A stretch of 64,000 nucleotides of DNA from Enoplosus armatus (lineage: Eukaryota; Chordata; Actinopteri; Centrarchiformes; Enoplosidae). Both the position numbers and the translations under genes were made by a program. The notes below the pieces were generated by a model. The model did not search any database. It was not told the DNA's origin and worked only from the letters and a program-made list of their open reading frames with translations. The first letter of the stretch is position 1, and each line of letters starts with the position of its first letter. The stretch covers positions 16,994,148-17,058,147 of the forward strand of contig NC_092197.1 of NCBI RefSeq assembly GCF_043641665.1, in the 5' to 3' direction. Positions 10,253 through 22,013 of the stretch are shown piece by piece.

Positions 10253-12640
10253 GAGAACATTTTACTGCCAACTGTGACAGGAATGAGAACTTTTGATTAA
10301 CTTAAATGCATTTTACATCAAATGTACTTCTTTATTGCTGCTTTTTGAAAGTAAAACATTTAAGTGCCTCTCAGTTTAATGAGATGTGTGTGATGTAGCT
10401 TTGGGTGTGATCGATGGGACAGTTATTTCTTTATTGCTTTCAGAACTATATCTTCTTTCTCGCTGTAAGACGACAGGGACAAGTGAACACAAAGCACTCG
10501 TGGCTCCGTCTGAGCGTGTTTTCCGGCAGATCTTAAGTGAAACGTACTGTTCGGCAGGCCTGCAAGACATCACGTAGCGTGTTCGCAAATGCGGCGGATG
10601 ATGGATGTCTGTCTCCATCAGCACTGGCACCGTGAAGTGACAGCTCTCTGTAATGGTTGACACGTTCAGGTTCCAGCGGAGACAGATTGCCTTCAGGTGG
10701 CTCTATTTTCAAAATCTCTTCACCAAGAGTGCGGAGCGCTTAACTTTCCTCTTGAAGGCTGAAGGGCTCTCTGGGCCTTTTATATTCCAGATTTCAGCAG
10801 GAAAAGAAAGTAAAGAGGGAGGGAAGGAGGAGGGGGGGAAATGGCTCATTTGAGAGTTTGCTTTAATATCTGTCTCTCAGAGATCAGAGGGTGTCATATT
10901 CTCACACCTCATATTTCACAGCATCTATCATAGGCCATGTAAAATTCCCTTAAAAGTGCATTATGCAATATAATAGCAGGTTTGGGTGACATTTATCTGC
11001 CAAGGGGAGGAAGGCTGGTTACAGACCTATTGCCTTCTACAAAAAGGATTTCATCACACAGGGAAGTCTTTGTGGATTTCTCCGCTTTGTCTTGCGATTG
11101 CAGCCGATGACTGAAATTAAAAATGAACTTCATGCCTCTCCCGTGGATAAATATGTTTTTGCACATGCAAATAATTACACCTTAAAGCAAACCGCCAGAT
11201 GTTTTAGGAAGGTTTCTGTAACAGTCCTGGTGACTTACTGTTGAAAAATAAATGTCTGAGCGGGTTGATCTAGATAATCTTGTGCCGTCTTCTGTGCGTC
11301 TGCATGCGAGAGGGGGGAGAAATTATTTCAGGGCCTGGTTATGCAGAATTTGTAATGAGTATTTTTGTTTAAAAAAAAAAAGAGAAAAAAAAGGGAAATA
11401 CCGGTAATAACTATGTGCAAAACCATTAGAATGAATATTTATGCTGCTCGTTATGAAATATTCATTAAGTTGGTATAAAAAAAGAACAACGAAGGAGACT
11501 GGGGAGAGGGATTGTGTGTTTACTTGTGTGTGTTTGTGTGTAAAACGGGGGGGCGGTGGGGGCCCTCATCACCTATTGCACAGGAGTACTGACAAAACCC
11601 CTGGATTGAATATCTGACATCTCTTAACAAAAGCAGCAGCAGTAGCATCTTCCTCCCCTTGTTTTTTTTTTGTCATTTTCTTTCTCTCCCTCTTTGTCGT
11701 TCTCTCTGCCCGAGGTGATACGAGTCCCTCCGTTCATCCGATCTCTTTCTCCACCTTTCATTCCCTCACTTCCCCTTCGTTCCATCTACCCAAATTAAGA
11801 AATTAATGAGGGATAGGTTCTTTACCAACTGCCCCCGCAATGTTTACCACTGATGAAATTATAATGTAGGCCCTGCTGTATTATTTATAAGCCAATTAGG
11901 GGAAGTGTTACTTGATTTGATGGGGAGCCGACACACAGAGTACATTTAACTAATGGAGACCAAGAGAGTAAAGGGAAGGAGGGGAGGGAGGACAGCTGAG
12001 GCGGACTATTCCGTACGATGCTCTAGGATTACGTGGCTAATTGCCCTGCTTTATCTGTCTGTCACGGATAGCCATGCATATTTTAGCGTTCCCAAAGACT
12101 TTGATTGTTTGCACTCGTGTTGGGGCTGTAACAAGTAGAGCAGAGGCCAGAGTGGAGTGTAGTTAAAAACTGGCAGCAGGGGAGGCAGGGAGGGGGCGAC
12201 AGAGAGGAGGACGAGGAGGAGGAGGAGGAGGAGGAGGGTGGGCGGCCGTGCACAAAGCTCAGACACTGTGACAGGTGGAGGAAGAGTTTTGACAGGGAGC
12301 AAAGGGGTGTCGAGGTGGGAAAATGTAACAGGGAAAAAAAAGCCGTTTATCGGGAGGCTGCAATTAGACGGCAGCACAAACAGTAATTAATTTCACTTAT
12401 TGCAGCCTGTAACCAGGCGCGGCTCGCTGACCTCGTCTGCACATTGTTAAGGAGCCATTTCATAATTCTGTTGTCTCATTTGCATGGCTCATTTGCACCG
12501 CGGCATCGGCAAAGCAGTGACATCCAAGGAGACAACACGGGACAAAAATCCTTCCCGTGAAATGCCGGCGCACAACCAGCAGCTGGAGAACTGTGGCTCT
12601 GTTTCGCTCGAAACGACAAAAACAGACTTACACACGGTGT
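10253..12640. promoter_or_regulatory. intergenic, candidate enhancer-bearing stretch
   Basis: No gene is seen. Several blocks have the texture of conserved non-coding elements: balanced composition, few homopolymers and many homeodomain cores. Examples are 11340-11480 (AATGAGTATT, CATTAGAATG, ATATTCATTAAG), 11790-11950 (AAATTAAGAAATTAATGAG, GCCAATTAGGGG) and 12360-12560 (CAATTAGACGG, GTAATTAATTTC, ATTTGCAT at 12478-12485). A GAG-repeat run occupies 12205-12240. The function is inferred from motifs only. Confidence 0.4.
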
Positions 12641-12654
12641 TCAGGGTGGCTGAA

Positions 12655-12995
12655 TGAACCGATTAGCTGATTAATTGATAAGCTGACCAGAAATGAATCA
12701 AGATTAAACATTGGTCTATATTGTCGAATGTTGGTCGAATATTGTGCTCTCAGAACTTGTGGAAGACATTTTTCAATACTTTCTGGCCTCTAATGAACTA
12801 AACAATTGATGAAAATAATCATTAGTTTTAGCCCTGATGCCTTGGATTATTAATTTAGACCAAGTGATCTGTAGATGTTACCGTGTGATGGCCAGATGTC
12901 AATATTTTCTGACATTTTACAGATTCAATGATTAATAATAAAATAATCAGCAGATAAATCAATGATGGAAATATTAATTAGTTGTAGCCCTACAA
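12655..12995. repeat. interspersed repeat of the CGATTAATCGATTAG family
   Basis: The stretch contains GATTAGCTGATTAATTGATAAGC, a central TTTTTCAATACTTTCTGGCCTC, and an end AATAATCAGCAGATAAATCAATGATGG plus TTAGTTGTAGCCCT. It matches the arrangement of the copy at 54620-54912, with internal rearrangement. Confidence 0.5.
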
Positions 12996-13079
12996 AAGTT
13001 ACTCATAAAATAAACTCTGGGCCTCAAATATTATGAAACAATACTAATTATCGATCCTGGAACTGTCCATTCGCTGTGT

Positions 13080-14330
13080 CTAGCGGAATAACTGATTTTC
13101 TGCAAATATATTTGGGTCCTTCAGGGCGAGCCGCGGGCTAAGACCCCCCCCGCGCAGAGGTCGACTCAGGCAGACAAGATCCTGGAAGAACCTGCTTAAG
13201 CCCCCGGAGTGGAGATGCGAGGAGCAACTCTGACTGATGAGCTTTTTGAAAGTTGATCAGACACTTATGCTAAGAAGGGGAAACTGGAGCAAAGGCATCC
13301 TTAATTATCTGATGAGGGGAAGCTTATCTGAACGGTTTCTTTTTCTCTCCTCTTTTATCCCGCCGGATCACATGGCAGATCTTTACATAACAAAAGAGCT
13401 ACCTGGCCCGGCCCGCTTCATTTAAAACTCCCTCCTGATCCAAAGAGACACTGCACGCGTGTGAGTCCAGGTCCTGGTCTGAGGGTGAGCTGTCCCTGCT
13501 TCACATTACGTAAGGCAGCACATTGTGGAGCTGCAATTTCCCTGAAATATTGTGTGATAAAGATTTCAGGCCTGAGCATATTGGAACATTTATGGGTTAT
13601 CTCCCTGCAATGAGTGTGTAATTAATTCACGATTAAAAGTATTAGTACAGGCTTTGTGTGGTGATTTATTTAAAGGCTGGTACTAACGCTGGCTCGGTTT
13701 CCTCCTTTAGGAAATGGGTAATAAGATCTGATGCCAGGCCTTCTTTAGCATCCTTCTCCACACACACACACACATCCCATATTAGTGTGTCTCCTCCATT
13801 ACAAGCCCACACATAAGCACAGGAGCGCTGTCACCACTGCCGTCACAGTCACCATGTTAACTTATTCATCCCTGTTAAAGCCCATGTAACTGGATAGCTG
13901 TTAATTAATATAGCTGTCGGGTAAATGGTTGCCGCCGGACCATCGCCACCATCCATCAGTAACATAATCTCGGGCTTGTTTTCATGCCAGGCCTCGGGCT
14001 CAATTAAGATAATGCTATGCAAACGAGGTCTCTCGCCATTAGCCTCATCACTGAGGGGCCGTTTATTGGCATAATTGGGGCACTCCAAAGAACAATTACC
14101 GTGGCACCTCCTCTCCACCTATGAGATCAGCAATCATCCGCGAGCATGACTGAGGAGTCACGAGTCGTGACCGCCGGGCGGCAAGTCGTGGCTGCAGATT
14201 GACCCGGGAGGTCCAACAGGAGCAGCTGGAGAGCGCAGACAGGCGACTGCAGCCAAGACTGCAGGCCTGTGACCAGCCTGATGGGCTGTAATTATCACCA
14301 AGTGATGCATTTGTGTTGAAATAGAGGAAA
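13080..14330. promoter_or_regulatory. intergenic, candidate enhancer cluster
   Basis: No gene is seen. 13300-13430, 13500-13740 and especially 13850-14140 look like conserved elements. The last contains TTAATTAATA (13901-13910), CTCAATTAAGATAATG, CTATGCAAACG, GCATAATTGG and AACAATTACC within 290 bp, and lacks simple repeats. An 89-residue open frame on the - strand in this block has no domain features and is treated as chance. Confidence 0.4.
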
Positions 14331-14869
14331 CTGTTTATATTATTAACTTAGCACATCATTCATCACGTTTGTTAGGCCTCAGGGATGCACACAATGTGTT
14401 TTGGGGAGTAACAAAATGTAAACACAAGTTTTGTTTGTTTACAAGAAAATTCTAAAGGGCGCCTTTAAGTAAGCCAAAGTCAAGCCACAAGTCCTCATGA
14501 GCATATTTCAAATCAAGATGCAATGCTTTCAATTTTCTGAATGCTGACAATTGAAATGACATTTTACATTCAAATATGTATTAATAGTAAAAAAAAAAAA
14601 ATCCCTTTGAATGCACAGGCTGTCGTGTATTCTGTTATTGTTCTGGGATTTTAAATTTGAGACTTAGGGAATCAAATCTCAAGTTAGTCAAATAAAAAGA
14701 GTAAATTTGGTTGAAAAACGTTTCATAGATGTCAAGATACATTGTTTCAACCACATTTAACTAATGTTTAACCTAGACAGGTAGTTGTTTTTTGACCTGA
14801 AAATCAGTCCAGGCTTACTGGGACAGGCAGGCTGCTGAGGAGCTGGATATAAAATCTGTAAAAGTGTTT

Positions 14870-15190
14870 TTAAAAAGGTGAGGAGGGGGGTGGCAGCGGT
14901 CCGACGTTGGTCCTGGAGGAGGAGACAGGAGGTTGGTGTTGGCAGAACAGTGTGGTTGTGGTGAAGGTCAGTGAGGTACGGGGGGGGGGGGGGGGGGGGG
15001 GGTTGCTGGTTTGTGATGGGATGAGAAGAGGTTCGAATTGAATCTGCTGCAGCACAAAGAGCCAGTAAACTTTTTTTAGGATAGGGGTGACATGGTCTCA
15101 GGTAGGGGGGCGAGGGAGCAACCGAGCAGCAGAGTTCTGGATGTAGTGAAGCTTATTGAGGACTTTGACAGATGAGTGGAAACAGATATT
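14870..15190. repeat. interspersed repeat with 23-nt G tract
   Basis: It contains TTCGAATTGAATCTGCTGC, GAGCCAGTAAACTTTTTTTAGGATAGGGGTGACATG and GCAGCAGAGTTCTGGATG. These phrases are familiar to me from a widespread teleost repeat (GGAGCCAGTGGAG... CAGCGTTCTGGATGAG); the class is not certain. A pure G run lies at 14980-15002. Confidence 0.45.
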
Positions 15191-15909
15191 TTTCAGGTGA
15201 CAAAAAGGGCGTGAGAGGCTTTTACTCAACTACAACACATTAAGTACATTATAGCAGAGTAATACAGTAATTTAGGAAAAAATCAGGATCTATAATTTTC
15301 ATATTGGCGCATTACAATTTGTTTCTTAACTATGAAGTCTCACACAGTGTTTTTCTGCACATTTTGACTTTATGACTATAAGGAGAAAATTACATATTCA
15401 TGTATCTTTAATGAACAGATGTTGCCTAAGGTGTGAGATCATTTGCAATGCAACTTGTTTAAAGAATCTCGTATCAACTGATTGAGCAGTATAGAGTTGC
15501 AGAGTTGGAAGAGGTGGTTCCTACTGCTGGTCACCTCACATTGTTTATGAAGAAACTCAACTGGAGCTTGAAAATCTGCAAGTGAACTGATTCTCAACAC
15601 CTTTGTACGAGCCAAATTGTCAATTTCTTAGTGCGATCATTAGTCTAAAGCACAATTCATGACTAAATGTAACATTCTGAATATAGCAACAGGCAAAGTT
15701 TCACAGTCCCTGAACTGTGAAGCTGCCATGTAAATTTCTGTGAGACTTTCTGTGTGCTGAGTCACATTCCCACACATTTTCCTTCACAGTGGGCTTGTTG
15801 TTGATTTGCAGGTTTTTCTCCCTTCAGCAGTAGAGACAAAAGCCACATCTCTGCAATACCGAGGCTCTTCCCATCTGTTGTCTGCTCACACCTCCACTTT
15901 GCTACATGA

Positions 15910-15910
<1 letters not shown>

Positions 15911-15973
<63 letters not shown>
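15911..15973. repeat. (CA)n microsatellite
   Basis: About 30 uninterrupted CA units. A second dinucleotide run, (TG)n, lies at 16121-16155. Between them is unremarkable sequence. Confidence 0.95.
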
Positions 15974-15974
<1 letters not shown>

Positions 15975-16115
15975 ATACACCATAGGTGGGCTTCAGCACT
16001 AGCACCAGCTATAATGATTCCTCTGACACACATTGGGGCACATCATTCCACAGCACAGCACAGCTTTGCAGCTCAAGGCCCCTAAACCTCACTCACACTT
16101 CTCACTAGCAAGATG

Positions 16116-16156
<41 letters not shown>

Positions 16157-16179
16157 CACGGCCATGCGGCTGAGAAGTG

Positions 16180-16770
16180 AGCGGCTCCTTGGGAATTTTA
16201 AGAGTCAAGCCCCCCTAAATCTTCTTGTTTCAACTTTAGAAAATCAATAGGATAAATATCCTGTTTGCCCCTCTTGTCCTCAGCCGCCCGCCTCCAGCGC
16301 GCTCTGGTTACCGGAGCGGAGAATCTCGCTCTCACCTCGGGCTATGTTTAAAACAATCCCTGTTTTTTAAGCTCTGAATGGCCAAGGAACTCAGGTGCAG
16401 CTTTTTTTTTCTAACAGCGAGCAAGAGGGAGAATCATGTTAACATATGCCATTGGAGAGCGCCACTGGCTAAGTCCTCCAATCGACCTGCTCCGTGTGTG
16501 ATTAGGCTAGTGAAGCTGAGCCCGGCCCAGACACAGATCGAAGACGGTACACTCTCAATATGGATGCGAGACGCGCCTGCCGCGGCCACATACAGCTGCT
16601 TCTATTGATTTTTTTGTCCTCAATTATATAATAGAAGCTCTGTTCTGGATTTGAACTGAAATCACATAGTTTGGCGAGTGAGCATGTCCCATAAATCAAG
16701 AAAGCATTTTGACTCATATGAAATAGGATTTTTATCGACTGTATTTGGCAGCCCCTCTGGAGAGATTTGC
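16180..16770. promoter_or_regulatory. candidate conserved non-coding element
   Basis: 590 bp of non-repetitive, moderately GC-rich sequence with embedded AT cores (CAATTATATAATAG, CCCATAAATCAAG, TTTGACTCATATG). It contrasts with the AT-rich, repeat-laden flanks. No coding signal is seen: the open frames at 16378-16608 (+) and 16502-16717 (-) are mutually overlapping and featureless. This is inference from sequence texture. Confidence 0.35.
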
Positions 16771-17388
16771 GTCTCTACTGTGTGAGCGTGCGATACGAAA
16801 GTGTATGTCTGTAGGGTTTTTTTTTTTCGTCTTATGTGTTCCAGGTGATTGAACTAAAGACAAAGAGGCACTGACATAAAACTTTGAGTGTACAGTTCAG
16901 CAAGCCACAACTCAAGCTCTCACAAATCTGTTTTGAAAAGCCTGTGGATTAGTTCTCCCAGTACACAGTTGACTCTTCTAATTGGAAGACGCTCACTTTT
17001 GTAGCCATTTGATCCATTGGCAACTTTGTTGAAGTACATCCTTAAAGTATTTATCCTCCCAGGCTTATCAATATCGATGCAGGTTAGGTCATTGTGAGTG
17101 AAAACAGGGCCGGACACTTACCCTGTTTCACGGCAAAAAAGAAAATTCAGCTCAACCTAACAGCCATTTAAACTTCAGTTCAAGTCTAAGAACAATCTGA
17201 CCTCTCTTAAAAAAATAGACCTACCAATAAGTTCATCAAGGCATTCTTGTAGTAACAATATGTTTTGACTCTTAATTTTTAAAGATACTAATATTAAATA
17301 CATAAGGCGTGTTGCTTGAGGCTAAAAGGTTTTTTCTAATAGTTCAAATAGTAAACAGATCAGTTTAAGTAACATCTGTATTCACTCA

Positions 17389-17524
17389 TTAAAGGAAATA
17401 GTTCTACATTTTGGGTAACACGCTTATTCGCTTTCTTTCCGAGAGTTAGATGAGAAGATTGATACCACCACAAGAGATGCTTAGCTTAGTCCAAAGAGTA
17501 GAAACGGGGGGAAACGGTTAGGTC
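17389..17524 (+). mobile_element. left end of an AGGAATAGTTC-type inverted-repeat element
   Basis: It begins TTAAAGGAAATAGTTCTACATTTTGGG, then CGCTTATTCGCTTTCTT and GAGAGTTAGATGAGAAGATTGATACCACC, and breaks off after GGGGGAAACGG. A fuller copy of the same family is at 61166-61541. The central and right parts are missing here. Confidence 0.65.
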
Positions 17525-17529
17525 TTGTC

Positions 17530-17765
17530 CAATACTTTGGTTTATGACCAAATACCTGCAAAACTAATGACTTCCCTATCAGCCTCAGGTATATTTTGTA
17601 TTTAGTGCTAATTAGCAAATGTTAGCCTGCTGACACGCTAAACTAAGATCTTTGGGTAAACATTTATACCTGCTTAGGATAAGCATGTTAGCATTGTCAC
17701 TGTGCGAGCATTGTTAGCATGCTGAGCATTTAGCTCAAAGCACTACTGTCCTGAACAGTAGAACC
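17530..17765 (-). repeat. interspersed repeat with GCTAGCATGCTAACATGC core, inverse copy
   Basis: It reads TATGACCAAATACCTGC, AACTAATGACTTCCCTATCAGCCTCAG, then a GTTAGCATGCTGAGCATTTAGCTCAAAGCAC end. The copy at 35125-35390 is the reverse complement of this order (CAGCTGAGGCTGATGGGAACGTCATTAG, GCAGGTATTTGGTCAT), so the two belong to one family in opposite orientations. Confidence 0.65.
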
Positions 17766-17769
17766 TACA

Positions 17770-19760
17770 GCGTGCAAATGGCATTTTTAAAACCCAATTT
17801 TCACCCGGAGTTTTAAATTATTGATTCTTTTCAATCCCATTTTCAGCCACTTTTAGTATCTAAATGAAACATCCAGAAACAAAAGTGATGACCCCTACAA
17901 ATACAACATATATGCAGTGAACTGACATCATTCAGACAGTAGACACAGTGTAATACCACTACATCCATGTCATGAAGACGCCTTTCATCACTGAGTGATA
18001 TGACTGTCTACACCAAAGTATTTCATGCCCTATAGACCTGGTAAACTGACCCATCGTGCTCCACTCATTGAGCACAAACATCGACCTAATTTCAAGCGGC
18101 CCGTCATTCCTGCAAACGAGAGCACCGTCATTATCACAGAGTGCCATCAGACACCTGGAGGAGGAGGACGGTGGCCGAGGATGGCCGGGGGTTCGGTTAG
18201 GGAGGGTAACCTAAGCCTCAGATGCTAATCTTGCTACGCTCTGGCATTTTGGGGGATAATTGTAGCCCTGGCTGAGCTCAGGTGATGATGCAGGCGATCC
18301 GCTGGAGTTAAGCCTCGTCGTTTTTGCCAGTTTGCTCTTCTTCCCCTCACCTGTCCTTCTGCCTGCTTGGTCTTAATCTCTTTCTCCTTCCGATATCCTC
18401 CCCTCCTCCCTCCATATGAATATTCCCCAGAATGCTTGACAAACCCGCAGTAAGAGGCGGTGGGGAAGGGTCGTGGGCGTAACTTTAGCTGGAGTAATGA
18501 GGCCTAATCCCCTGCTGGCTGGGGCCTGTTTAAACAGCTCCTGGCTGAGCCACCCAGTAATAGAGTAATTAACCCCAGCGCCCTCCTCAGCCCAACAGCT
18601 CCGGTCCTCCACGACGAACGCCCCCCATATTCCAACTCAGCCCATATTTCAGCTCTGTCATTGTCCTGGATGTGATGGGGAGAAGATGGGAATTGGTGGA
18701 AAAACATTAAATCAGTGCTGATGGGAAATAAGATGGCGTGCAGAGTGATGCAAGACAGCCCTTCGCAGCCTATTGCTGCACTTCCATGACATTGTCTTTG
18801 TAGTGACTTGTCTTTATGTGAGGAAGCAAATTCATATGTGCTGTGTGAAGAAACAGTAATGGGAACAGTTCAAGGGTCATTATAAGCGCCGTGAATCACT
18901 CGAGGAAGACGGAGCGTTCAGGCGTGAAACATATCTCTATCCACTGATCTGATTTCCAGACAATCATACACGGCAGATTCTTTGTATTTGCTTTAGGTGG
19001 GCTCACGAAAACAATCAGCACAATCAAACAGCATACACTACACACAGGCATCCCATCAAGCCAAAGGGAAAAGCCTTGTGTGTTCATGTCCCGGCTCTTG
19101 CCGTCTCCAGCCGGCTTAACGCGGGGAGGCGCTGAAGCGTTTGAAGTAAGCAGCCACCACACATTATGCCAGATGAAATGCTATCATGCGTGGTCGCTGA
19201 ATGGTTTGTGTCATTAAGAGAATAAGGCAAACAGGGAGCTGAGCGCGCTCAGAACCTGCCTGCTCGCATGCCTTTCTGAGGGGAAGGCAAGATTAAGGGG
19301 ATGCTCAGAGGCTCTCGTCTGTCAAGACTTCAAAGATGCCATCGACACTCCTTGTTTCTGCCGGCGCAGCGACCAAATCGCACACACTCTACCGCCTCTG
19401 TGGCTGTCAAAGCTCCTCTGACATCCCCTTTATCAGGTGTACAGGCTTTAATCCAGACACAGATAAATAAATCAACACAGAGGGGTCCCGCTCTTTTCAG
19501 CGCCTCCTGGTGGCAGGGCATCTGCACAGCCAAGAAAAATATCAAGAAGTCATTAGTCGTCCGCTGGGGACAACAAAGAAGGGCCAATTACACGAAGCAG
19601 AAAGGATAATTAATGCACAATTGTCAAATACAGACAAGCAAAGCAGTGAATTAACCAATAAGCAGTTCATCTTTTTCTCTTGGCAGTCACGTCAGATGAT
19701 TCAGTGCAGATAACAAGCGAGAAATGAAATCAGCAGTGGCATCAAGGCTCACACTTGCTG
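17770..19760. promoter_or_regulatory. intergenic, candidate enhancer-bearing stretch
   Basis: No gene is seen. 18210-18560 (GGATAATTGTAGCCC, AGTAATGAGGCCTAATCCCC, TAGAGTAATTAACCCC) and 19540-19740 (GGGCCAATTACACG, GGATAATTAATGCAC, GAATTAACC) are non-repetitive and rich in TAAT cores. Open frames up to 102 residues overlap on both strands and look like chance. Confidence 0.35.
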
Positions 19761-22013
19761 AATTGGGCTCATCTCTTCCTACATGCCTGAATTGAATTTC
19801 AAAGTGTATCTATCAGTTTCTACAAACAGAGAAATGTGTTGCTTTCCGCCTTTTTTTTTTTCTCTTTTTTTTTCCAGGGAGCAGAGATCCATTTTGACAC
19901 CCAGTGCAACATCTGGAGCAGACAGATGAAAGGAGAACAGAGGAGTTTGAATTAGAGTTGACACGTCGACATGCAGGCAGACACGCCGCACATCAGAGCC
20001 AGCCCTGCGCGCCGGGATGGACACATCAGTCTGTTTGGGTATCGGCGAATCCTGAGTGTGAAAAAAAACACAGCTGAGTGGGGACCGCGGGAAGCAATCT
20101 GAGATATCGACAATGAAATAAATACAGCGGAACAAACCAAAGAAACAGCAGTGTGTACCCAATATGACTGCTTTAACTCGCAGAGAACTTCCCGGGAAGG
20201 AGGAGGAAAAGAAAAACCCACACAAGCTGGATAGGCATAGTGTTGTACCTGTCTGGGTGTATTTCCGTTGGTTCTTTCATTTTATTTTAACAGCAAAAGC
20301 GAGGCAGACAGAGATCACCCCAACAGAAATATGATGTCTGAACTGAGAAGAGAGAAGTGTTGTTCCATTGTTCTGTTTGTTTGTTTTGAAGACCAGTCTG
20401 GCAGCAGAAAGCACAGCCCTTTCAGAATACAAAAGATGCCTTAGAGGCAACATAAGTGAAGTTTTATGCTGATGACTGACTGTTTGACAAACATCGGGGG
20501 TGAAACTGCCGTTCAGTGAGGAAGAGGAAGGAGGAAAAAAAATAACAGGGGTACCTGGGTAATGTGTAAAAGAAAAAGAGGAAAAAAGGGGGTTTTAAAA
20601 CTGAAGGAGTGAGAGGACAAAAAAAAAAACTAATTTATATCCTATAAGAGGAATGTGAGGCACCCAGGGGGGCCCTGTAAGTTGTGAAAAATTAAAGGAG
20701 ACGGATTCAAACTGGCCAATTTCCACATCAAACAAACCCTGGGCTCCATGCTCCTGGAGAGGCTGCCTCATATCCAACACATAGCCTCAGAAAAAGGTGC
20801 CCCCCCTGCCTTCCTCCTCAGCCTCCCCCTGCCTCTTCATCTCCTCCCTGAGTCCACCACTTCAGCCGCCACGTTTTATTTTATTTTTTTTTTACTGGTA
20901 CTCTCCATTTCCTCAATAACCCTGCTCTCTAATTCCCCTAAGCACTGTACTGGTTACACTAGCCACCATCTCTCCCCTGCTTAATTATACCCTTGTGAGT
21001 CTATTAATCAACTTGTGAATTATTTAAGAAGGAGAGCTCCTCTGCCTGTAACTGGCTTTGACACTGTCAAGGAGAGACGAGAAGAGAAAGGCAGCGGGTA
21101 TGTCTGTGGGGGGGGGGGCTAAAGCAAAGAGGGGGACGAATGTTTGGAAGGAAGGAGCTGGGTGGGTGAATGGAAGGAAAGAGAGAAAAGAAAGGAAATG
21201 CAAAGAAAAGAAAAAGGAGATGGAATCAGGGTCTTCGTGCATACGTCCCCCGAGGACTGGGCTGCCTGTGCAACGTTGCACCCGGACGAGACACAACCCC
21301 CATCAACATTCACCCTGTTTGGGTTTTTTTGTGTGTGTGTTTTTGTTTTTTTTTCCTTCCCACCCTCTATTTTCATGCATAAGTTTTCATGATAAACAGG
21401 AAATTCATGAATATATGGAGTGATACAGTGAGAAATGGAGGGGGGGTGGGGGGGTGAGGTGAAGGAAGAGAAAGAGGAGTGAACAGTCAAAGCCAAAGAG
21501 TGAGCCTAGACTGGGAGGGAATTATGTAGACAGCAGGATGCACACATATGTACACACACACACACACACACAAGCAAATGCAGTCACATACATTTACACA
21601 CACACAACTTAGCATTGCAGGTGAACCGGGGTCCCTCCGCTGTTTGACAGGAGGCAGCATCTCCCCGGAGCAACAGCAGCAGGTACGCGTGGCGATGATG
21701 GTTGTGGTTGTTAGCGTGCCGGAGTCTGTCCTCCTCCTGCTCCCCTGGTCCCTCCTGCTGCAGCCGCTCATCAGTCGAGAGGAGAGCCCGACCCCTTCTA
21801 ATGACTCCCATCGACACTGACGCCCGCCATAAGCAGCCAGGGCAGGAAGAAACAAGCGTGAAAGTGAGATCATTATTATTTTCATAATGTTTTGTGCTCT
21901 CAGTCGGACCCCTGGTGCATCGCCGCGGCGCCCGCAGAATCGTAATGAACTCGAGTCTGAGGAGTGTTCTGGGGGCCGAGGAGAAGAAGTTTATTTCAAA
22001 AATGGCGTGCCAG
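19761..22013. other. intergenic, low-complexity patches, no gene seen
   Basis: It contains T- and A-rich patches (19850-19875, 20540-20640), a GGGGGGGGG run at 21111-21118, purine-rich sequence at 21120-21230 and a (CA)n run at 21551-21572. The 121-148 residue open frames here are compositionally skewed (Ser/Phe or Lys/Glu rich) and have overlapping frames on both strands. Confidence 0.65.
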
